Of a stretch of DNA of 6,568 nucleotides, positions 1-4,944 are shown one piece after another (within the stretch, counting starts at the first letter, position 1; the number at the start of each line of letters is the position of its first letter). The translations under genes and the position numbers were made by a program. The stretch lies in assembly GCA_046541115.1 (NCBI GenBank), contig JBKHDX010000255.1:1-6568 (forward strand), given 5' to 3'. Origin of the DNA: Jaaginema sp046541115 (GTDB taxonomy: Bacteria > Cyanobacteriota > Cyanobacteriia > Cyanobacteriales > Spirulinaceae). A model generated the notes under the pieces. That model was not told the origin of the DNA. It made no database searches and was given only the letters and a program-made list of their open reading frames with translations.

Positions 1-90
1 TTTACTTTTTCGAGAGTAAAATAAAGGGGCGGTATATCAGTTAAAAGTCTGCGGGTACGAGCAACCGAGTTTGAGAATGTAGTTAGTCCG

Positions 91-122
91 GAGCGCTTAT
101 TTTTGCTTAGAGCGCTTAATTT
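91..122 (+). repeat. Direct repeats GAGCGCTTA and triple GCTTA
   Basis: GAGCGCTTA occurs at 91-99 and again at 110-118, and the similarity continues for four more bases (ATTT versus TTTT). GCTTA alone occurs three times, at 95-99, 105-109 and 114-118, a spacing of 10 and 9 bases, close to one helical turn. A -10-like TATACT lies 11 bases further on (130-135). This is the geometry of an activator-bound promoter. The cyanobacterial Pho box (three CTTAACCT-like units at 11-base spacing) was considered, but the fit is poor. The function is unknown. Confidence 0.35.
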
Positions 123-221
123 GGGCATTTATACTATTTCAGCCAAAATAGATGAATGAGGGCTACAAATTACCCAGAATTTAGGGTTGAGCTTGAGGGG
201 GTGACTTGTTTTATTATCGGG

Positions 222-254
222 ATTAAGTCAATTAGGAGAGAAAATTGGCTTAAT
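222..254 (+). repeat. 12-bp inverted repeat in the nurA leader
   Basis: ATTAAGTCAATT (222-233) pairs with AATTGGCTTAAT (243-254) through 12 positions, one of them a T.G wobble. Two more wobble pairs are possible outside it. The 9-base loop (234-242) contains AGGAG, a Shine-Dalgarno-like sequence, but no sizeable reading frame follows at a suitable distance. There is no T-tract on either strand, so it does not look like a terminator. It may be an operator or an RNA structure in the leader. Confidence 0.45.
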
Positions 255-287
255 TTGATGAGGTACAATTTTGATTAAAGAAACATA

Positions 288-322
288 ACTGAGAAAAGAT
301 ACTGGCAAAACGGTTTCTCAGT
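288..322 (+). repeat. 9-bp perfect inverted repeat just upstream of nurA
   Basis: ACTGAGAAA (288-296) and TTTCTCAGT (314-322) are exact reverse complements separated by 17 bases. The right arm ends 30 bases before the nurA ATG, followed by an A/T-rich stretch with no strong Shine-Dalgarno sequence. It could be a dyad operator, or a hairpin in the 5' untranslated region. No known regulator is recognised from the sequence. Confidence 0.45.
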
Positions 323-352
323 GCTAAAATTAAAAATTAAAATCTTGAGATT

Positions 353-1549
353 ATGCTGGATTTAACCAAGGTGGCGCGATCGCTCCCCGGAATGAGTCAA
401 CACCTAAAAGCCGAAGCGAAAGCCAGCTTACAACGGAAAGAACGGGCGATCGCGCTACTACAACAAGCCCAGTCCCGACAACAAGACCTGGTAGAATTAC
501 AACAACAATGGCGCGATCGCCTAATTTTCGCCGCAGCAACTCCCCTCGAACCCCTCGATACTTGCGTCGATTTATTTGCGCCGCCAACACAACATACAGT
601 ATTTGCCACAGATGGCTCGCAAATCGCTCCCTCTCACCATGAAATCGCTTATTGCTACCTGATTAATGTCGGCCGAGTGATGCTGCATTACGGCCAAAGT
701 TTGCATCCCCTCCTCGATAGCTTACCGGAAGTGTTTTATAAGCCCGAAGACCTGTATGTGTCGAAACGGTGGGGCATTCGTACCGAAGAATGGATGGGCC
801 ACTGTCGCATGGTCTCTGAAGCACAAATGCTGGCAGAAATGGCTTGTCGCTGGGTGCAACCCCCAGGGGCCCACTACGATACGCCGAATCTGGCCATGGT
901 GGACGGATCGTTAATTTACTGGTTTTTAGAAGGATTGCCAACGGAGGCTCGCGATCGCCTTTTACCGCCGATTATCGCATCTTGGGAAGCCCTACAACAA
1001 GAGCGCGTTCCTATGATGGGTTATCTTAGTGCATCCCGTAGCGGGGAGGCCAATAACTTTTTGCGGTTACAGGCTTGTCCCTATGATACGCCGAACTGTG
1101 GGAGTCATTGCCAGGACGCGAGCGATCGCCTACCCTGTCAAATTATCGATCCTTTGCGGGATGCCACCTTATGGGAAACTCTACTACAACCGGGACAACG
1201 GGGGCCCTTGTGGATGAGTTCAGCCCGTATCCTAGAACTGTATCCTGAATCGTTGCGAACCTGTTTCTGCTACGTTCATGTTGGCACAGAAGTCGCGCGG
1301 GTGGAAGTGCCGCAATGGGTTGCAGAAGATGAAACCCTGTTGAATCAATCTCTGAGTATTTTATTGGGTCAAGTCCACAAAGGTTATGGTTATCCTGTAG
1401 CGTTGGCGGAATCTCATAATCAAGCGGTGGTGAGAGGGGGCGATCGCGCTCGTTTCTTTAGTTTACTCGAACAGCAGATGATTCGCGCTGGATTGCAAAA
1501 TGTGGGAACTTCTTACAAAGAAGCCCGCAAACGAGGCAGCATAGCTTGA
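353..1549 (+). CDS. nurA: NurA-family DNA double-strand break repair nuclease
   Basis: A 398-residue protein of the NurA family. NurA is a Mn-dependent 5'-3' nuclease that in archaea works with the HerA translocase to resect DNA ends. Both acidic 'DGS' motifs are present: TDGSQ with Asp87 and VDGSL with Asp184. The C-terminal pair Tyr347 and His355 has the same eight-residue spacing as the catalytic Tyr/His pair known in Sulfolobus NurA; Glu156 or Glu162 is a candidate for the middle acidic residue. Residues ~20-56 are a Gln/Glu/Lys-rich, probably helical N-terminal segment. Unusual is a four-cysteine cluster (Cys242, 249, 253, 262) between the second DGS motif and the C-terminal motif. No herA gene is in the window. 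The ATG at 353 has only a weak ribosome site, but no better start lies nearby. mobA starts 49 bases downstream. Five of its HIP1 copies lie in the first 780 bases and one is near the end. The family call is firm; the activity and partner are inferred. Confidence 0.88.
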   Translation: MLDLTKVARSLPGMSQHLKAEAKASLQRKERAIALLQQAQSRQQDLVELQQQWRDRLIFAAATPLEPLDTCVDLFAPPTQHTVFATDGSQIAPSHHEIAYCYLINVGRVMLHYGQSLHPLLDSLPEVFYKPEDLYVSKRWGIRTEEWMGHCRMVSEAQMLAEMACRWVQPPGAHYDTPNLAMVDGSLIYWFLEGLPTEARDRLLPPIIASWEALQQERVPMMGYLSASRSGEANNFLRLQACPYDTPNCGSHCQDASDRLPCQIIDPLRDATLWETLLQPGQRGPLWMSSARILELYPESLRTCFCYVHVGTEVARVEVPQWVAEDETLLNQSLSILLGQVHKGYGYPVALAESHNQAVVRGGDRARFFSLLEQQMIRAGLQNVGTSYKEARKRGSIA

Positions 1550-1558
1550 TTGTTGGTC

Positions 1559-1577
1559 ATTTGTACAAAAGACAAAT
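1559..1577. repeat. Small palindrome in the nurA-mobA gap
   Basis: TTTGTACAAA (1560-1569) is a perfect 10-bp palindrome, and ATTTGT (1559-1564) can instead pair with ACAAAT (1572-1577). GTCATTTGT just here is the reverse complement of the heptamer unit repeated after mobA (2244-2271), so it may be a stray copy of that repeat rather than a regulator site. Confidence 0.3.
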
Positions 1578-1598
1578 TGAGTCAAGAGTAGGGCAAGA

Positions 1599-2252
1599 AT
1601 GAAGAATCACCGAACCAGATCGATTACGGCTTTGATTCTGGCTGGAGGGCAAAGTTCCCGCATGGGAGAGGATAAAGCCTTGGTAAAGTGGCAAAATCAG
1701 CCATTATTACAAATTATCTGTGATGTGGCTTTAAAGACTTGTCCTGCGGTTTATATCCTCACTCCCTGGCCGGATCGCTATCGTTCTATCGTGCCGTCAG
1801 ATTGTCACTTTCTGCTCGAATCTCAAGCCCATCGCGGGCCATTAGTGGCATTAACCGAGGGGATTTCCCAACTCCCTCCCTGTGATTGGGTGTGGTTGCT
1901 GGCTTGCGATTTACCGCGATTAGACCGCAAAATCATACAAAATTGGTTAAATCTCTTAGGAGATATCCCCGATTCTACCTTAGCCGTGGTGCCGTACCAC
2001 GATAATTACTTTGAGCCATTGTGTGGCTTTTATCGAGGGGCGATCGCGCCTTCCCTGCAAAGATTTCAACAAGCCGGAGGTCGTTCCTTTCAAAAATTTC
2101 TGGGGCAAGTGCCAACCCACAAGTTAATCCTCAACGAGCCAGAAATATTAACCCTCTGGAATTGTAATACCCCCGCCGATGTATCGCCAAATGGGGCTAG
2201 GGCTGGCATTAAGCCAACCCCCGAAAGCGATGGAATAACAAAGGACAAATGA
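1599..2252 (+). CDS. mobA: Molybdenum cofactor guanylyltransferase MobA
   Basis: MobA transfers GMP from GTP to Mo-molybdopterin, giving the guanine-dinucleotide cofactor used by enzymes such as cyanobacterial nitrate reductase; it is a cytoplasmic enzyme. The nucleotide-binding signature LAGGQSSRMGEDKA spans residues 14-27, with Lys26 in the usual place. It is followed by RGP (79-81), ACDLP with the metal-binding Asp104, EPLCGFY (139-145) and the C-terminal NTPAD (190-194). The 217 residues are longer than the usual ~195. The excess is a tail after NTPAD encoded by a hairpin and by the start of a heptamer repeat array, so the last ~22 residues are probably not part of the fold. The ATG at 1599 has AGGG five bases upstream (1590-1593). 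It follows nurA by 49 bases with no terminator between, so read-through from nurA is likely. It converges on narM, whose product serves the same molybdoenzyme. Confidence 0.93.
   Translation: MKNHRTRSITALILAGGQSSRMGEDKALVKWQNQPLLQIICDVALKTCPAVYILTPWPDRYRSIVPSDCHFLLESQAHRGPLVALTEGISQLPPCDWVWLLACDLPRLDRKIIQNWLNLLGDIPDSTLAVVPYHDNYFEPLCGFYRGAIAPSLQRFQQAGGRSFQKFLGQVPTHKLILNEPEILTLWNCNTPADVSPNGARAGIKPTPESDGITKDK
2200..2220 (+). repeat. Inverted repeat inside the 3' end of mobA
   Basis: GGGCTGGC (2200-2207) pairs with GCCAACCC (2213-2220) except for one mismatch, around the loop ATTAA. It lies after the codons for the conserved NTPAD motif, in the non-conserved tail of MobA, and immediately precedes the heptamer repeats. 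It may be a fragment of an interspersed palindromic repeat. Confidence 0.4.
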
Positions 2253-2271
2253 CAAATGACGAATGACGAAT
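2244..2271 (+). repeat. Four tandem heptamer repeats (STRR-like)
   Basis: The units are GACAAAT (2244-2250), GACAAAT (2251-2257), GACGAAT (2258-2264) and GACGAAT (2265-2271), preceded by a degenerate unit at 2237-2243. Such short tandemly repeated heptamers are known in filamentous cyanobacterial genomes. The mobA stop codon TGA (2250-2252) is formed at the junction of the first and second units. Confidence 0.8.
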
Positions 2272-2274
2272 CAG

Positions 2275-2304
2275 TTGACAATTGATAGGTAAACAAGTCA
2301 TAAT
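2275..2304 (+). promoter_or_regulatory. Promoter-like sequence in the convergent gap
   Basis: A perfect -35 hexamer TTGACA (2275-2280) is followed after 18 bases by CATAAT (2299-2304); a perfect TATAAT lies at 2306-2311 but at a longer spacing. It points towards the terminator at 2356-2394, not towards a gene. The surrounding A/T- and CAA-rich sequence belongs to a repeat-rich region, so the match could be accidental. Confidence 0.35.
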
Positions 2305-2310
2305 CTATAA

Positions 2311-2394
2311 TGAACAACGACCAACAACAAATAACCAATTTAACAACAATCTACGAAACCCCGGCTTTCTTAGGAAAACCGGGGTTTTATTTTT
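2311..2394 (+). ncRNA. Candidate small intergenic RNA
   Basis: If the promoter at 2275-2304 is active, the transcript would start near 2311 and end at the strong terminator, giving an RNA of about 80 bases. Its 5' part (to ~2355) is A/C-rich and lacks obvious structure; its 3' part is the GC-rich terminator hairpin with a U-tract. That is a common small-RNA architecture. No known RNA family was recognised, and the A/C-rich part resembles CAA-type repeats found in cyanobacterial spacers. This is inference from promoter and terminator alone. Confidence 0.28.
2356..2394 (+). terminator. Strong intrinsic terminator, possibly bidirectional
   Basis: AAACCCCGG (2356-2364) pairs perfectly with CCGGGGTTT (2379-2387), and inside the loop TTTC (2366-2369) can pair with GAAA (2374-2377) around TTAG. 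On the plus strand the stem runs into TTTTATTTTT. It ends mobA transcription, or a short RNA. On the minus strand the hairpin begins 12 bases after the narM stop codon; only three T's follow directly, so termination there may be weaker. The arm sequences resemble GAAACCC/GGGTTTC palindromes common in cyanobacterial spacers. Confidence 0.85.
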
Positions 2395-2398
2395 GTGT

Positions 2399-2869
2399 CT
2401 AGAGGGTGAAAGTCCGATCCACCAAATTAAACTCTTGCATTGCTGGCACAAAATTACGGTTTTCGTGACTGGGACGACTGAGTTTAATCAGCGCAAACCG
2501 TTGAGCGGGTTTGAGATTTTGCCACTGGGTTAGGGTAATATCGAGGTTGCAAGATTCGGCTTTTTGGCGGACTGTTTCAGGAATCGTGGTTTCATCCAAC
2601 CAAGGGGGATGAGCTTCAGGGGTAAGTTCCGAAGCAGGTTTTTCCGTATATTTTCTGACTAAAGTTTGCAGATATCCGCGATAGTTAGCGATCTCGTCAG
2701 GACTACTACAAGCCAGTTCTACTAGAGATTGGCGTTCGTCTTGGCTGAATTGATGCCAGTGAGTGAGTTTGAGTTTGACTCCACAGGTATCGAGTTTCAT
2801 GCGAACCAGCATAGGAATACACCGCAGAGATTCAACAAAATCAGTTTCAAAGTCAAAAAAATAAGTCAT
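2399..2869 (-). CDS. narM: Nitrate reductase-associated protein NarM
   Basis: This is a member of the small nitrate-reductase-associated family (about 150 residues; 156 here from the ATG). Its Synechococcus homologue NarM is required for activity of the ferredoxin-dependent assimilatory nitrate reductase NarB; the exact biochemical role is not settled. Family hallmarks near the N-terminus are FDFETDF and SLRCIPM followed by VRMKLDTCGVKLKL. The C-terminal block is QRFALIKLSRPSHEN followed by NF..A..EF. There is no signal peptide, so it acts in the cytoplasm. A TTG at 2881 would add four residues, but the ATG at 2869 puts the FxFE motif at the very start, as expected for the family; neither start has a clear ribosome site. 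It begins 18 bases after the stop of the substrate-binding protein gene, so the two are probably co-transcribed. It converges with mobA, which makes the cofactor of the same enzyme. No NtcA site was found immediately upstream. Confidence 0.9.
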   Translation of the reverse strand: MTYFFDFETDFVESLRCIPMLVRMKLDTCGVKLKLTHWHQFSQDERQSLVELACSSPDEIANYRGYLQTLVRKYTEKPASELTPEAHPPWLDETTIPETVRQKAESCNLDITLTQWQNLKPAQRFALIKLSRPSHENRNFVPAMQEFNLVDRTFTL

Positions 2870-2887
2870 AAATAAGCTCAAGAGAGG

Positions 2888-4171
2888 TCATTGGGCATTG
2901 TTCCAAGTAGCCGCTGCATCGCTAACCGCTTGTTCGACGGTTTTTTGCTCTAGCATGGCCGCTTGCAAATTTTCATAAATCGCTTTTTGCAAGACGTTGA
3001 GGTTCTTCATGGCCGGAATGAGGACTTCGGCTTCAGAAAGTTGGGAAGCACTCACTTGTAGGGCTTTTTCGAGGGGTTTGGCGTTGCTTTTTTGATTGAT
3101 ATTGTCAATGAAGGTGGAAACGGAAGCTTCGGTAGAGGGTAAGACATCGGCGGCTTGAGCGAAGCTGAGTTGATTGTCGGGATTGGTGGCAAAAAGGGCA
3201 AATTTTACGGCGGCTTCGGGGTTGTCGGTATCGCGGGGAATGACAAGATTCATCACGGCGACGTTTTTCTTGCCTGTTTCTCCGGTGATTTGGGGGGCTG
3301 CGGCGGAAACGGCGGCGATACTGGGGGCATTGGTTTCGATGGCGTTGAAAAATTGCGCCCCAGAGGATAATAATGCCGATTCTCCGGCTTGGTAAAGTTC
3401 AATGCCGAAGCGATGACCTTGGGTGAGGGATTCGGGAGGAAGTAAGCCTTTTTTGTAAAGATCGATCCAATATTGAAAAGCTGCGATGCCTTCGGGGGTG
3501 TTGAAGGCGGCTTTGCCTTGGTCATCTATGAGGGTAACCCCCATTTGCACTAAGGAGCCTAATACTTCTGCCGAGTCACTGGGAACGAAGGTGGCAAAAA
3601 AGGCGTATTTTCCGGTTTTGTCTTGGATTTGTTGGGCTGCGTCGGCTAGTTCGGCATAAGTGGCTGGGGGTTGATTAATCCCGGCGGCTTTGAGGATTTC
3701 TTGGTTGTAAATGGTGATGGTGGTGGTTAAGTACCAGGGAATGCCGAAACTTTGGTTTTCGATGCTGCTGGCTTGCCAAATTTTGGGGAGATAGGCTTGT
3801 TTTTCGGTTGCGGCGATTTGTTCGTCAAGGTTGAGCCAAGCGTTTCTAGCGGCGAGTTGGGAGGCAAAGTTGGGGTTGAGATTGACGACATCGGGGGCAG
3901 TTTTGGCAGATACGGCGTTGAGGATTTTGTTTTCCATGGCTTCCCAAGGAACATCGACCCAACGCACGGTAGTTCCAGGGTTTTCGGCTTCAAATTCGGC
4001 GATGAGGGTGTTGAAATATTCGGTGAATTTGGGCTGGAGTTGCATAGTCCAAAATTCGATTTCATTACTGCTAGAACTGGTCGAACCAGAACCGCAACTG
4101 ACAAGAATGCTTAAGAGTAAACCAATGCTTGCTAGGATGACGAAACGGAACGTTTTGGAAAGATGACTCAT
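2888..4171 (-). CDS. ABC transporter substrate-binding lipoprotein, carbohydrate type (family 1)
   Basis: This 427-residue extracellular solute-binding protein captures a substrate, probably a sugar or polyol, for an ABC importer. The N-terminus has a lipoprotein signal: a hydrophobic stretch (10-24) ending in the lipobox LVSC with the acylated Cys26, followed by a Ser/Gly-rich linker to residue 35. The mature part begins EIEFWTMQLQPKF. It shows the usual family features: an aromatic-rich first strand, PGTTVRWVDVPWEAMENKI (65-83), APDVVNLNP (92-100), the FGIPWYL hinge segment (142-148) and GITVY-like TITIYNQEIL (151-160). Permease and ATPase genes are absent from the window, so the protein is an orphan that must use components encoded elsewhere. 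Substrate cannot be told from sequence; it is unlike the nitrate-binding protein NrtA. The ATG at 4171 fits the signal peptide, though the ribosome site is weak. The gene contains no HIP1 copy. Family is certain, substrate unknown. Confidence 0.9.
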   Translation of the reverse strand: MSHLSKTFRFVILASIGLLLSILVSCGSGSTSSSSNEIEFWTMQLQPKFTEYFNTLIAEFEAENPGTTVRWVDVPWEAMENKILNAVSAKTAPDVVNLNPNFASQLAARNAWLNLDEQIAATEKQAYLPKIWQASSIENQSFGIPWYLTTTITIYNQEILKAAGINQPPATYAELADAAQQIQDKTGKYAFFATFVPSDSAEVLGSLVQMGVTLIDDQGKAAFNTPEGIAAFQYWIDLYKKGLLPPESLTQGHRFGIELYQAGESALLSSGAQFFNAIETNAPSIAAVSAAAPQITGETGKKNVAVMNLVIPRDTDNPEAAVKFALFATNPDNQLSFAQAADVLPSTEASVSTFIDNINQKSNAKPLEKALQVSASQLSEAEVLIPAMKNLNVLQKAIYENLQAAMLEQKTVEQAVSDAAATWNNAQ

Positions 4172-4210
4172 GGGGTTTTATCGCTCTCAATGGATCGGCT
4201 TGAGAAATCG

Positions 4211-4216
4211 ATTGTA
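4211..4216 (-). promoter_or_regulatory. Possible -10 element for the substrate-binding protein gene
   Basis: On the minus strand TACAAT (4216-4211) lies 40 bases before the ATG at 4171. No good -35 stands at the normal distance (CATTCA at 17 bases is weak), so it is only a candidate. No NtcA site of the form GTA-N8-TAC is present upstream. Confidence 0.22.
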
Positions 4217-4263
4217 GCGGATTGGTGGCGAATTGAATGGGGGCGATCGCGAGTGGGTAACTT

Positions 4264-4277
4264 TTAAGAGTACTTAA
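4264..4277. promoter_or_regulatory. Short dyad in the divergent promoter region
   Basis: TTAAG (4264-4268) and CTTAA (4273-4277) form a perfect 5-bp dyad around AGTA. It lies between the divergent promoters of the substrate-binding protein gene and the HNH gene, about 30 bases upstream of the HNH -35 hexamer, where an operator could touch either promoter. Nothing identifies a regulator. Confidence 0.22.
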
Positions 4278-4308
4278 CAATTTGTAGCGAAGCGATCCTC
4301 CTCTACCC

Positions 4309-4336
4309 TTGACTGTGTTACCATTTGTGATAATAT
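4309..4336 (+). promoter_or_regulatory. Likely promoter of the HNH endonuclease gene
   Basis: TTGACT (4309-4314) is followed after 16 bases by TAATAT (4331-4336), a good vegetative sigma-factor match. It leaves a leader of about 17 bases before the ATG at 4360. No Shine-Dalgarno sequence is visible in that leader. Confidence 0.5.
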
Positions 4337-4359
4337 TTTAGCCAAAATTAATCAAACCG

Positions 4360-4857
4360 ATGAGTAAGGTTCTGGTTTTAAATGCCTCATACGAACCGCT
4401 CAATCTCACCAGTTGGCGTAGAGCGGTGATTCTCATACTCAAGGGTAAAGCAGAGCAACTAGAGTACAGCGAAAAGTTGCTTTATACGCAGTTACCCTTA
4501 CCAACGGTCATTAGGTTACGCTATTATGTGCGCGTTCCTTACAAAGAAATTCCTTTGACCCGGAGAAACATATTAGAGCGAGATGACCACACTTGTCAAT
4601 ACTGTGCTTATCGCGGCGATAATTTAACGCTCGATCATGTAGTGCCGCGATCGCGAGGGGGAAAAGAAAGCTGGGATAACCTGGTTGCGGCTTGCGTGCG
4701 GTGTAACGTTAATAAAGGTAATCGCACTCCCGAAGAAGCGAAAATGCCTTTAAAAAACCTGCCTCGTCGCCCTTACAGCAGCTTGCATTTTGAAATCGCG
4801 CGTTATGTCAAAAACGGTCGCAACCAAGAATGGAAAAAATATGCGATCGGGCTTTGA
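4360..4857 (+). CDS. HNH endonuclease family protein
   Basis: A 165-residue stand-alone HNH protein with a beta-beta-alpha-metal nuclease fold. The structural zinc cysteines are present as CQYC (Cys79, Cys82) and CVRC (Cys112, Cys115). The catalytic core is LDHVVPRSRGG with Asp92-His93, followed by Asn107 in WDNLVAAC and Asn116/Asn118 in the last helix. The N-terminal VLVLNASYEPLNLTSWRRAV is characteristic of a widespread bacterial HNH group that is often annotated only by domain and whose biological substrate is not established. The ATG at 4360 is chosen because this conserved N-terminus starts there; it has its own promoter-like sequence. No methyltransferase, intron or phage gene is adjacent, so a restriction or homing role is not supported. 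An 87-base gap containing no clear terminator separates it from the next gene, so they may be co-transcribed. A HIP1 copy lies inside the codons for the catalytic loop (4647-4654). Confidence 0.87.
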   Translation: MSKVLVLNASYEPLNLTSWRRAVILILKGKAEQLEYSEKLLYTQLPLPTVIRLRYYVRVPYKEIPLTRRNILERDDHTCQYCAYRGDNLTLDHVVPRSRGGKESWDNLVAACVRCNVNKGNRTPEEAKMPLKNLPRRPYSSLHFEIARYVKNGRNQEWKKYAIGL

Positions 4858-4944
4858 AATCTTTTTTAACATTAAAACTGTAAACTACACAATTTAACTA
4901 TCAGGTGCGATCGCGAGGTTTGACGATGACGCGATCGCTTTAAA
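4858..4944 (+). other. HNH-DHH gene gap with paired HIP1 sites
   Basis: The gap holds two HIP1 octamers (4907-4914 and 4931-4938) exactly 24 bases apart, a TTGACG (4920-4925) without a good -10, and a five-codon mini-frame (ATG 4926, TAA 4941-4943) that ends one base before the TTG start. A run of T's at 4862-4867 follows the HNH stop but has no convincing stem before it. Confidence 0.5.

Larger units (their letters stand above)
1..352. other. Non-coding region upstream of nurA, no credible gene
   Basis: All six frames are broken by stops, and no tRNA, rRNA or known riboswitch was recognised. The left edge has a 6-bp inverted repeat (TTTACT 1-6 / AGTAAA 15-20) without a T-tract; it could be the tail of an upstream gene, but this cannot be tested here. 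The rest contains repeated GCTTA motifs at 91-118, a TATACT hexamer at 130-135, and two inverted repeats at 222-254 and 288-322, listed separately. This is most likely the promoter and 5' leader region of the nurA-mobA pair, inferred from position only. Confidence 0.6.

Noticed and set aside
91..122. A Pho box
   Set aside because: The CTTA units are spaced 10 and 9 bases rather than 11, and the middle unit does not continue as CTTAACCT; kept only as an unexplained repeat.
2244..2271. A CRISPR array
   Set aside because: The repeats are contiguous heptamers without spacers; they are short tandem repeats.
2282..2533. An 83-codon plus-strand frame over the convergent gap
   Set aside because: It runs through the terminator hairpin and into the antisense of narM, has no convincing start, and resembles no protein.
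3155..4166. Several long plus-strand open frames opposite the binding-protein gene
   Set aside because: They are antisense shadows of a clear lipoprotein gene; their translations are low-complexity Gly/Ser/Val-rich and match no family.
4257..4273. A possible NtcA site (GTA...TAC) upstream of the binding-protein/narM unit
   Set aside because: The spacer between GTA and TAC is 11 bases, not the 8 of the NtcA consensus, and there is no correctly placed -10.
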